Part shown: positions 44,818 to 52,411 of the stretch, in pieces
Numbering within the stretch: the stretch's first letter is position 1
Layout of the letters: each line of letters begins with the position of its first letter
From: Burkholderia sp. PAMC 26561
Lineage (GTDB): Bacteria > Pseudomonadota > Gammaproteobacteria > Burkholderiales > Burkholderiaceae
NCBI RefSeq assembly: GCF_001557535.2
Contig: NZ_CP014315.1
Location: 744,001 to 808,000, forward strand
Length of the DNA: 64,000 nt
Direction of reading: 5' to 3'
Program-made: the position numbers and the translations under genes
Notes under the pieces: generated by a model
Databases searched by the model: none
What the model saw: only the letters and a program-made list of their open reading frames with translations
Told to the model about the DNA's origin: nothing

Positions 44818-45655
44818 TCGGTATCCTATACTATCGGGTTGTATGACTTTACTGATGCTAGGCGAGCGTCGCCCCCGCAATCCACAAATGACATTGGGTT
44901 CGGACAATAATCTGTTTCACAAAAGATTTGAATAGCTCGGCCGCGAATTTGAACTTTATTTTCATGTGGCCTGTCTTTAGGAATTTACTGAGATTGGGCT
45001 AAGTTTGATCGTGCTAATGTTCAAAAAGTATTTTGGCGCTCGTGCGGAAATCGTCAAAATCCGGCTAGAGGTTTTCGCCATGTTCCACCAAGTTTTCCTG
45101 ACTGTTTCATAGGAGATACCTGTCGAACTTCGTCGAATCCTTCGAGCAGCGGAGCAATTGCGTATCACTGCGGTTTAGTGGTCGAATCCCTCGAACCAGT
45201 CGATAGAAGAATGGTCCTTGACTCGATTGAAAAACGAGCTGCATGACGAGCCGCACGGAATCTGACGCTAGCTTAGGCCGGGCGAGAGTCAGCTACGGCT
45301 TGGGTGCCGCCGGCGCCGGGTGATTACTTTGATCCAGCTCAAGGCTAACTACAGCTGGGGGCCGCGCCGAATTTGTAGTCAACGGTTGGTCCACTGATCC
45401 ATCGCCGATCGTGCCAGCCAAGTTGATCATGTCCGTAAGTACCACGGTGTAAGTTAGACCATCCGCTTTCATTCGGGCAGGACGCCTTCCATCGAAAGAG
45501 TTTTTCTAACCCGGGCCGGGACTTAATCTGCTTTGTCAACGCGTCACGCCATCGTTATTCTAGTCCTCGCCAGTTTCGAAGTGGGCCGGCCGACGCCGCC
45601 GATGCGCCACCGTTTCCGGCCCGTGATCATTCCCGCCACCATGAAGGTTCACCAG
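44818..45655. other. AT-rich region between the toxin operon and the SDR gene
   Basis: About 840 bp with no gene I can support. It must hold the promoter of the toxin operon (minus strand, just above 44817). Around 44980-45170 a minus-strand frame includes GISYETVR, reminiscent of IS6-type transposases, but it is short and unsupported. The composition rises to normal G+C near 45540. Confidence 0.35.
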
Positions 45656-46417
45656 ATGGATACAGTCTCGCAGACACCGCTGATTCTGATAACGGGCGGA
45701 GGCCGTGGCGTAGGCGCGGCGACTGCGCGTCTTGCGGCCGCACAAGGCTACGACGTAGCGATAAGTTTCGTCTCCAACGAGTCCGCCGCCCTTGCGGTGG
45801 CGGCTGACGTGGAAGCGCTGGGGCGCCGGGCGTTGCCCGTGCGCGCGGACAGCGCAGACCCGGAACAGGTCGTTCAGCTATTCGCCGCGATCGACCGGGA
45901 GTTCGGCCGGATCGATGTACTGGTGAACAACGCCGCCATCATCGCGCAGCAATCCCGCCTGGAGGACCTCGGTTTCGAGCGGATGCAGCGGGTCTTCGCA
46001 GTCAACTCGATCGGCCCGATTCTCTGTGCCCAGCAAGCGGTGAAGCGCATGTCCTATCGTCACAACGGACGGGGGGGCTCCGTGATCAACATCTCGTCGG
46101 CATCGGCCCGGCTCGGTAGCCCGAATGAATATGTCGACTACGCTGCATCGAAGGGCGCCGTCGAGACATTCACTATCGGATTTGCAAAGGAAGTCGCACG
46201 CGATGGAATACGCGTCAACTGCGTTCGCCCCGGGCACATCTACACCGAAATGCATGCCAGCGGCGGCGAGCCGGGACGGGTGGATCGTGTCAAGGAGTCG
46301 ATCCCGATGGGAAGAGGCGGTCAGCCGGAAGAGGTCGCGCGCGCGATCCTGTGGCTGGCAAGCGCAGAGGCTTCCTTCATCACCGGCACGTTCCTCGATG
46401 TCACTGGCGGCAAGTGA
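45656..46417 (+). CDS. Short-chain dehydrogenase/reductase, FabG-like
   Basis: 253 residues from ATG 45656, 8 bases after AAGG; ATG 45641 and an ORF opening at 45533 are alternatives. It shows LILITGGGRGVGAATARLAA (TGxxxGxG), VLVNNAAIIAQQ, INISSASARLG (Ser) and YVDYAASKGAVETF (YxxxK), ending FLDVTGGK as classical SDRs do. It is a cytoplasmic NAD(P)H-dependent oxidoreductase of unknown substrate. It is convergent with the autotransporter and marks the return to high-G+C backbone after the island. Confidence 0.88.
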   Translation: MDTVSQTPLILITGGGRGVGAATARLAAAQGYDVAISFVSNESAALAVAADVEALGRRALPVRADSADPEQVVQLFAAIDREFGRIDVLVNNAAIIAQQSRLEDLGFERMQRVFAVNSIGPILCAQQAVKRMSYRHNGRGGSVINISSASARLGSPNEYVDYAASKGAVETFTIGFAKEVARDGIRVNCVRPGHIYTEMHASGGEPGRVDRVKESIPMGRGGQPEEVARAILWLASAEASFITGTFLDVTGGK

Positions 46418-46548
46418 GCGGCAAGGCAGGGCGAAATAAGCAGTGCCGCGACTTCTTCGATCGAGCCGTGCCCCTACACCTCGCGACGCGGGCCTGAAAT
46501 GCCCGATACCCGCCGAAGCCCATGCCCCGGCGGGGAGCCCGCCACACC

Positions 46549-49290
46549 TTACCAGGACCAGCGAACGCCGGCATTACCCTCGATCGTGCGTTGATGCGAA
46601 CCGCCGAGGTTGGTCAGGTAACTGAGCGTCGCGTAAGCGCTGGCAGACTTGCTCACCTTCGTGACCAGTCCTGCACCAACCTGACCTGCAGTCTGCCCCA
46701 CGGATCCTGGCAACGTCGTCGTGCCGGCGAAGCTCACATCGTCGCCTGCACCAAAATTCCGCAATACCGATACACGCAAATACGGTTGCCACGTGGCAAT
46801 GGCGTTGGTGTAAGTCCCTTGCAGCCGTACGCCAAGCCGCCCGAGAAACGTGTTGCCGTGCTTGAACGAGACCGTCGAGACGCCGTCGTTCAGATCGTTG
46901 ATGGAGAGGTTCTGCCAGATGATCTGTGCCTGCGGCTCGACTTCCAGACCGTACGCAATCGGAATCGGCAAACCGGCTTCCAGTGAACCGCTGAGCGCGT
47001 GGCCATGCGTGCTCACACCGACGCCATCGTGGGACATCGGATCAATGGTGAGCGATGTGCCCATCAACACCGCGTCGGTGTACCAGCCGCCGGGTCCGAT
47101 ATGCGTCCAGTACCCCCCAAGGCTGTAACCGTTGACCGCGAGATGGCCGACATCGAGGTTGGGTGTCGCGAGTGCGTAACCGTTGACATCGCCCGTTGCG
47201 CGCGTGAAGCCGACGAAAAACCCGTAGTGATTGCGATGCCCGCCCGGCGTCGAATCTGCGTAGATATCGTGTCCGGCTTGCGCGCCATAAATGGACCCGG
47301 AAAACTCCGGATTCAATGCGCCGTCCTGGCTTTGCGTCGTGTGACCACCCCACACGCGGCCCCACGCCGCCGGCAATGTGCCGCTCTCGTCGAGCAGGGA
47401 CTGTTCGCCCTGACGATCGTGGAAGGTACCGATCTGTTCAATGCCGATCTGCCGCGCGACCATGGGAATCGCCGCATACACTGGCGCTTCAGGCCTGTAC
47501 ACCGGCGCAGCCGGGGCTGCGGCGGTGGCCGGCGTCGCAGCTGCCTGACTGAGCGCCGCGAGCAGCGTTGGCGGAGTCCCGGGCGCGGCGATGGGGGTAT
47601 CGGCGGGCGCAAGCGGGTTGGCGGCGGATACTGGCAGCGACGGATTCACCGGCAACGGCGCAGTGGAAGGTGGTGCGGGGGTGCCGGGGGGCGCGGGTGT
47701 GGTGGGGGGCGCAGGCGCTACCGGAGCGGGCGCAATCGTATTACGCAGATACCAGTTTTGCGCGGTGCCGTCCGAGACGCCACCTTTCGCAAGGTAGTAC
47801 GAATACGCGCCCGCTTTCACCGGACTGGCAAGGCGAAACGCGCTCAGGTCAGTGGTGGCTCCGTTGTTCGCTTCGATTACCTGGATGCCGTTGGCGAGTG
47901 TCCCCGCGCCAGCGCCTCCAACGTTGTTGATCTTGAGCGCCGATGTTCCCGTCGCAGTCGATGCCGGTCCGCTGATCACCAGTCTGTCGGATGCGGCATT
48001 GTCGCCCGCCACCACCGTGTTCAGCGCAATCGTGCCGTTCGCCCCAATGTAGTTGCCCGTCACGTTCAACCGGTTGCCGACGGCCGCGCCGCCCACGGCG
48101 GCCAGCCCTGCGTTGGTGAAGGTTCCGTTAATGGTGAACGCGCCGTTGCCTGAGCTGGCGAAAGCGGGGAGTGCATCGGCCACGGCGATCGTACCGTTGT
48201 TCGTCACATTGCCCGTGACGCTGCCGTAGCCTCCGAGCGTGCCCGCGCTCGCCACGTTCACGCTGCCATCGCCGGAAAGCGCTGCGCCAAGGTGTTGCGC
48301 GTCACCGACGGCAAGCGTTCCCGCCGCGACCGTGGTGCCGCCGCTGTACGGATTGTCGGCGGTGAACAGGGTGGTGCCGGGGCCGGCCTGCGTGACCGAA
48401 CCCGTGCCCGAGATCGCGCCCGCAAATGCCACTGCATCGGAGCGGTTGAAGACGAGTGATCCGTTGTTGGCTACATCGCCTACGATGCCGCCTGATGTAC
48501 CGCCATCGCCCAGTTGTAGCGTGCCTGCGGCGATGGCCGTACCACCCGTGTACGTGTTGTTCGCGGTGAGCGTCGTTGTGCCCGCGCCTGCTTGTGTGAC
48601 CGAACCTGTGCCAGAGATGGCGCCGGGAAACGTCATGGCATCGGAGCGATTGAAGACGAGCGATCCGTTGTCATTCACATCGCCGAGAATGCTTCCCGAC
48701 GTGCCGCCATCGCCGAGTTGAAGCGTACCTGCAGCGATGGTCGTTCCGCCCGTGTACGTGTTGTTTGCCGTAAGCGTCGTTGTGCCCGTGCCTGCTTGCG
48801 CGAGCGAACCGGTGCCGGAGACTGCGCCGGAAAATGTCGTGGCATCGGAGCGATTGAAGACGAGCGTTCCGTTGTCATTCACATCGCCGACAATGCTCCC
48901 CGATGTACCGCCATTGCCAAGTTGAAGCGTGCCTGCAGCGATGGTCGTGCCACCGGTATAAGTGTTGCTCGACGTAAGCGTTGTGGTGCCCGCGCCTGCC
49001 TGTGTGACCGAACCTGCACCGGAGACCGCGCCGGAAAACGTCGTGGCATCCGAGCGATTGAAGACGAGCGATCCGTTGTTGTTCACATCGCCGACAATGC
49101 TTCCCGATGTACCGCCATCGCCGAGTTGAAGCGTGCCTGCAGCGATGGTCGTGCCGCCCGTGTACGTGTTGTTCGCAGTAAGCGTCGTAGCGCCGGCGCC
49201 TGCCTGCCCGACCGACCCTGTACCGGAGATCGCGCCGGAAAACGTAGCGGCATCGGAGCGGTTGAAGACGAGCGATCCGTTGTCAATCAC
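46549..49290 (-). CDS. Autotransporter, C-terminal portion (repeats, linker and beta-barrel)
   Basis: 913 codons. It contains 204-bp passenger repeats (NGSLVFNRSDA ... GTLQLGDGGTSGS), an unstructured Pro/Ala linker (PAPPTTPAPPGTPAPP) and a C-terminal outer-membrane autotransporter barrel ending VRWSW with a terminal aromatic residue. There is no signal peptide, so it cannot be exported alone. Its frame opens with GTG overlapping the stop of the upstream ORF (GTGA). The upstream 506-codon ORF continues exactly the same repeat pattern. Adding one base to the C5 tract at 49315-49319 fuses both into a protein of about 1420 residues. Confidence 0.85.
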   Translation of the reverse strand: MIDNGSLVFNRSDAATFSGAISGTGSVGQAGAGATTLTANNTYTGGTTIAAGTLQLGDGGTSGSIVGDVNNNGSLVFNRSDATTFSGAVSGAGSVTQAGAGTTTLTSSNTYTGGTTIAAGTLQLGNGGTSGSIVGDVNDNGTLVFNRSDATTFSGAVSGTGSLAQAGTGTTTLTANNTYTGGTTIAAGTLQLGDGGTSGSILGDVNDNGSLVFNRSDAMTFPGAISGTGSVTQAGAGTTTLTANNTYTGGTAIAAGTLQLGDGGTSGGIVGDVANNGSLVFNRSDAVAFAGAISGTGSVTQAGPGTTLFTADNPYSGGTTVAAGTLAVGDAQHLGAALSGDGSVNVASAGTLGGYGSVTGNVTNNGTIAVADALPAFASSGNGAFTINGTFTNAGLAAVGGAAVGNRLNVTGNYIGANGTIALNTVVAGDNAASDRLVISGPASTATGTSALKINNVGGAGAGTLANGIQVIEANNGATTDLSAFRLASPVKAGAYSYYLAKGGVSDGTAQNWYLRNTIAPAPVAPAPPTTPAPPGTPAPPSTAPLPVNPSLPVSAANPLAPADTPIAAPGTPPTLLAALSQAAATPATAAAPAAPVYRPEAPVYAAIPMVARQIGIEQIGTFHDRQGEQSLLDESGTLPAAWGRVWGGHTTQSQDGALNPEFSGSIYGAQAGHDIYADSTPGGHRNHYGFFVGFTRATGDVNGYALATPNLDVGHLAVNGYSLGGYWTHIGPGGWYTDAVLMGTSLTIDPMSHDGVGVSTHGHALSGSLEAGLPIPIAYGLEVEPQAQIIWQNLSINDLNDGVSTVSFKHGNTFLGRLGVRLQGTYTNAIATWQPYLRVSVLRNFGAGDDVSFAGTTTLPGSVGQTAGQVGAGLVTKVSKSASAYATLSYLTNLGGSHQRTIEGNAGVRWSW

Positions 49291-49310
49291 ATCACCCTCG
49301 ATGCTCCCGC
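48440..49310 (-). repeat. About 4.3 tandem copies of a 204-bp repeat in the autotransporter passenger
   Basis: The 68-residue unit (NGSLVFNRSDA, AxSGxGSxxQAGxGTTTLT, NTYTGGTTIAAGTLQLG, GGTSGSIVGDV) recurs at exactly 204-bp spacing; for example the motif at 48446 recurs at 49262, four periods away. The copies are nearly identical at DNA level, which suggests recent expansion or homogenisation. A more divergent copy lies on each side. Confidence 0.85.
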
Positions 49311-50807
49311 TAGTCCCCCAGCCCCGAGTTGGAGCGTCCCGGCCGCGATCGTCGTTCCTCCCGCATAGGTGTTAGCACCGGTCATTGCGAGCGTGCCGCT
49401 CCCGGCCTTGGTCAACGCCCCCGGTCCTGAAATGCCTTGCGCGACTGTCGATGAAAATCCCTGCGTATCGATAGTTCCACCCGGCGCATTGATCGAGACC
49501 GGCCGCGTTCCCGCAAGGTCCACGCTTTGGTTGAACCGCAGCGTGCCGCCGTTGAAGGTGATGCCGCCGTTGGCGGCACCGAGCGCATTGTCCGCCCCGA
49601 TGGCAACGGTGCCCTGAGTGATCGTAGTGCCCCCGGAGTAGGTGTTTCCGCCCGCCACGGCTGGCGCGAGGGTCAACACGCCGGCCCCCGTCTTCTCGAC
49701 GGCGCCGGTGCCGCTCAGACTGCCGGCATACGTGCCGTCGTCGGGTTGGGCGAAACGGACGAGCCCGTTGTCCGTCACGCCTGGTGGCAAGCTCTGCGCG
49801 CGAGCCTGCAGAATGCCGGCCGGTTCGACCAGCACTTTCCCCGTGTAGTTCGTGTTGTTGCCGGTGAGTGCAAGCGTGCCTTGCTGGACATCCGCGATCG
49901 TCACGCCCGTCACCGTGCCGCTCAGCGTCCAGAACCCGGTGTCGTTCTTGATCAGCGAAGAGAAGTTCACCATGTTGCCGGGTAAGGTCGCGGTCCCTTC
50001 CCCGCTCAGGAAAATTGTGTTGTTGCCGCCGCCGCCATTGAAGTTGCCGCTGATGCTGGAACCCGTGTAAAGGCGCAATGTGTCGTTGCCGCCTGCGAAA
50101 ATCAGGTTGCCGATCACTTGGCCGCGATTTGTGAAATCGACCGCGCCATTGCCGGAACTGCCTATCACGTTACTCGGGGCCTGGATTACCCCGGTGGCGT
50201 TATTGATTACCGTATTCAGCCCGCTGGTATTCTGAAACCAGATAGCGGCCGAATTGATCCCGCGTATTGTCCCGTTATTGACGATCGTATTGCCGGCGCC
50301 TTCCGGATTCGCCGCCTCAGCCGATCCCTGTGTACCCGCCGATATAACCGACCCGCCTTGCTGAACGGTCAACGTGCCGTTGTTGCGGAAATCGATTGTG
50401 TTGCCGCCCGTTCCATAAGTGCCTCCGGAGGTCCGCGCGCTGTTTTGCACCAGCGCACCTGATTGCACGGTTATGTTCGCATTGTCGGCGAGCGCAATTG
50501 CTGTTGCGTCTCCGAGAATGACCTGCGCATTCGGCCCGACCAGAACTGACGAACCGGTGGCGGCAGTGGGGCCTGTGCCGATCGTGGTCTGCCACGGCGA
50601 AGGCGCGCTGGTGTCACAACTCGTAGCCGTTCCTGATGCGGTGCAATTTGCAAAGACCGGCAACGGCAGCAGCGCGATGTTGGCCAAGACCGCAAGCCAC
50701 GTAGCGGACACCCGCGAATGTGCCCCGGTAGACAAGACGTGTAGCTCTTTTTGATTGAGATTTGAAGGATTTTCGAATAACGGAATCGCGGAAGGATCAA
50801 TACGCAT
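49287..50807 (-). CDS. Autotransporter, N-terminal portion (signal and passenger), frameshifted
   Basis: 506 codons. A long N-terminal region with a hydrophobic core (ATWLAVLANIALLPLPVFAN) gives an extended signal peptide of the type common in large autotransporters. The passenger has beta-helix and PATR-like strands (GGNTYSGGTTITQGTVAIGA; GANTYAGGTTIAAGTLQLG). The frame ends at GLAGASRVM because the repeat's GGxTSGS stretch is read one base out of phase. GCAGG lies about nine bases before ATG 50807. As sequenced it would yield a truncated, probably unanchored passenger. Confidence 0.83.
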   Translation of the reverse strand: MRIDPSAIPLFENPSNLNQKELHVLSTGAHSRVSATWLAVLANIALLPLPVFANCTASGTATSCDTSAPSPWQTTIGTGPTAATGSSVLVGPNAQVILGDATAIALADNANITVQSGALVQNSARTSGGTYGTGGNTIDFRNNGTLTVQQGGSVISAGTQGSAEAANPEGAGNTIVNNGTIRGINSAAIWFQNTSGLNTVINNATGVIQAPSNVIGSSGNGAVDFTNRGQVIGNLIFAGGNDTLRLYTGSSISGNFNGGGGNNTIFLSGEGTATLPGNMVNFSSLIKNDTGFWTLSGTVTGVTIADVQQGTLALTGNNTNYTGKVLVEPAGILQARAQSLPPGVTDNGLVRFAQPDDGTYAGSLSGTGAVEKTGAGVLTLAPAVAGGNTYSGGTTITQGTVAIGADNALGAANGGITFNGGTLRFNQSVDLAGTRPVSINAPGGTIDTQGFSSTVAQGISGPGALTKAGSGTLAMTGANTYAGGTTIAAGTLQLGAGGLAGASRVM

Positions 50808-51137
50808 GCCAAGTAGCCTGCCTTCAAGGTTCGGTTACAAAGCCCCGGTTTGATTGGGTCAATAGTTATAATTTACGAAAAGAATAGGTAATAAAATTTG
50901 ATCATACAAATTTTTATGAAAGTCGAAAATTAATACAGAATACTTACGTTTTTTCGCGGTAAATGGATAATAATTACTTCTCGATGCAGATTAACGCGGT
51001 AATAAATCCGCTGACCCGGTGAAATCCCGAGTGCGATATAAGGGAGAATCGGTATACCGATAATCCGATTTTTAAGTCAGGGCGGTGACCTTGCGCCTTT
51101 CGCCCCGGTTCGATCACTGGCTATTCCTGGCTATTCA
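50808..51137. promoter_or_regulatory. AT-rich promoter region of the autotransporter with a 14-bp palindrome
   Basis: About 330 bp, strongly AT-rich from 50860 to 51000, between the divergently oriented leader of the autotransporter and the end of the NHL gene. The perfect palindrome ATCGGTATACCGAT lies at 51048-51061, about 240 bp from the autotransporter start, followed by AATCCGATTTTT. It could be an operator or, with its T run, part of the terminator region of a neighbouring transcript. Confidence 0.4.
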
Positions 51138-52289
51138 TCACGCATGCAAAACCAGTTTCTGCACGCGCCAGTTCAGCAGCTCGGCCACAAAGAGCGTGTT
51201 CTCCGACGGACACGCCATCTGGTGAATCCATCCAAACTGTTTGAGCTGCTTGCCGGACTCGCCGAGCACGCCGAGCAATTTGCCTTCGAGTGTCATCTTG
51301 TAGATGCGCCCCGGGAAAGCGTCCGCGCTGTATAAAACCTGATTCGGTCCCGGCGATATGCAAATCGCCCACGGCGAGCCCGGCGCAAACGTCCCGGCCG
51401 CAATGGCCGCTTCATCCGGCGCATAGCCTATCGCCGCGCGGGCGCCAGGCGGGACGGGGACATCGATGGTGAATTGCCGCTGGAAATTGCCTTCGCCGTC
51501 GAAGACCTGAATGCGGCGGTTGCTGCGATCCGCAACGTACACGAGGCCTTCGGCATCGAGCGCGATGCTGTGCGGCGTGTGGAACTGACCCGGACCCGTA
51601 CCGCGTTCGCCCCACGACTTGAGCCAGTTGCCATCGCGATCGACCTTGGCGACGCGCGAGTTGATATAGCCATCGCTGATATAGGTGTTGCCGGCGTCGT
51701 CCCAGGCGACATCGGTAACCTGGCGAAAGCGGCCCGGCTCTGACGGCAGCGGCGGGTTCGGATGCTTGAGCGGACCGGTTTCTTCGTCGGCGGCTTCCTG
51801 CTTGCGCCCGAACACCATCGCAACACGGCCTTCCGGCGTGAATTTGATGACCATGTCCGAGCCTTTGTCGGTCACCCAGATGTTGTCCTGTCTGTCGACC
51901 TTCACGCTATGGGCGAACGACCACGCATAGAGGTTATGGCCGATCTCGCGGATGAACTTTCCGTTCGGCGCAAATTCGAGCAGTTGCGCGGCCGCTGCGG
52001 CGTAAGCGGGTCCCGTGGTATTGCCGCGCGACAGCACGAAGATGTGGCCATGCGAATTCAGCGCGACGCCGGAACATTCACCGAAGAAAACATCGCGGGG
52101 AAGATGCACGGGGTTCGGAATGGAATCGAAAGCAATGCTCGGGACTGTCTGTTCCTGCGCGCGGGCCGAAAGCGGCATGAGCGCCAGCGCCGCGGCGGCG
52201 CCACCCGCCAGCCGGATAAACCCTCGTCGATCAAGACCGCGCTCTTCAATTGCGCAGCATGGGCAGGACATCGAGTGATATTGGCTCAT
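51138..52289 (-). CDS. Tat-exported NHL-repeat protein (peptidyl-alpha-hydroxyglycine lyase-like)
   Basis: 383 residues. ATG 52289 follows GGAG by nine bases. The N-terminus has an unusual SCPCC cluster before a twin-arginine signal (DRRGFIRLAGGAAAALALMP), so the protein should be periplasmic. The body is a six-bladed NHL propeller: HGHIFVLSRGNTTG, DNIWVTDKGSDMVIKFTPEG, GNTYISDGYINSRVAKVDRD, GLVYVADRSNRRIQVFDGEG. The resemblance is to the bacterial PAL-like family, whose substrates are unknown. It is divergent from the penicillin-binding protein gene. Confidence 0.82.
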   Translation of the reverse strand: MSQYHSMSCPCCAIEERGLDRRGFIRLAGGAAAALALMPLSARAQEQTVPSIAFDSIPNPVHLPRDVFFGECSGVALNSHGHIFVLSRGNTTGPAYAAAAAQLLEFAPNGKFIREIGHNLYAWSFAHSVKVDRQDNIWVTDKGSDMVIKFTPEGRVAMVFGRKQEAADEETGPLKHPNPPLPSEPGRFRQVTDVAWDDAGNTYISDGYINSRVAKVDRDGNWLKSWGERGTGPGQFHTPHSIALDAEGLVYVADRSNRRIQVFDGEGNFQRQFTIDVPVPPGARAAIGYAPDEAAIAAGTFAPGSPWAICISPGPNQVLYSADAFPGRIYKMTLEGKLLGVLGESGKQLKQFGWIHQMACPSENTLFVAELLNWRVQKLVLHA

Positions 52290-52411
52290 TGCGTTTGTCT
52301 CCATTTTTGAACGCAGGCCTATGCTAATCCGATTAACCCGCTCGTGGCTTATGCGGGACGGCGCCGGCATTTTGATAGCATTCAGCCTTCGTCAGCTGTT
52401 GGTAAGCCAGT

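Noticed and set aside
44977..45168. Minus-strand frame with GISYETVR, resembling part of an IS6-family transposase
   Set aside because: Only about ten residues match from memory, the rest differs, and no terminal repeats or catalytic DDE residues are visible.
46999..48153. Plus-strand frame opposite the autotransporter
   Set aside because: Antisense shadow: Arg- and Cys-rich, no ribosome site, fully inside the autotransporter reading frame.
48440..49310. Could be a CRISPR-like array of repeats
   Set aside because: The 204-bp units are contiguous, in frame, and encode autotransporter passenger repeats, with no spacers.
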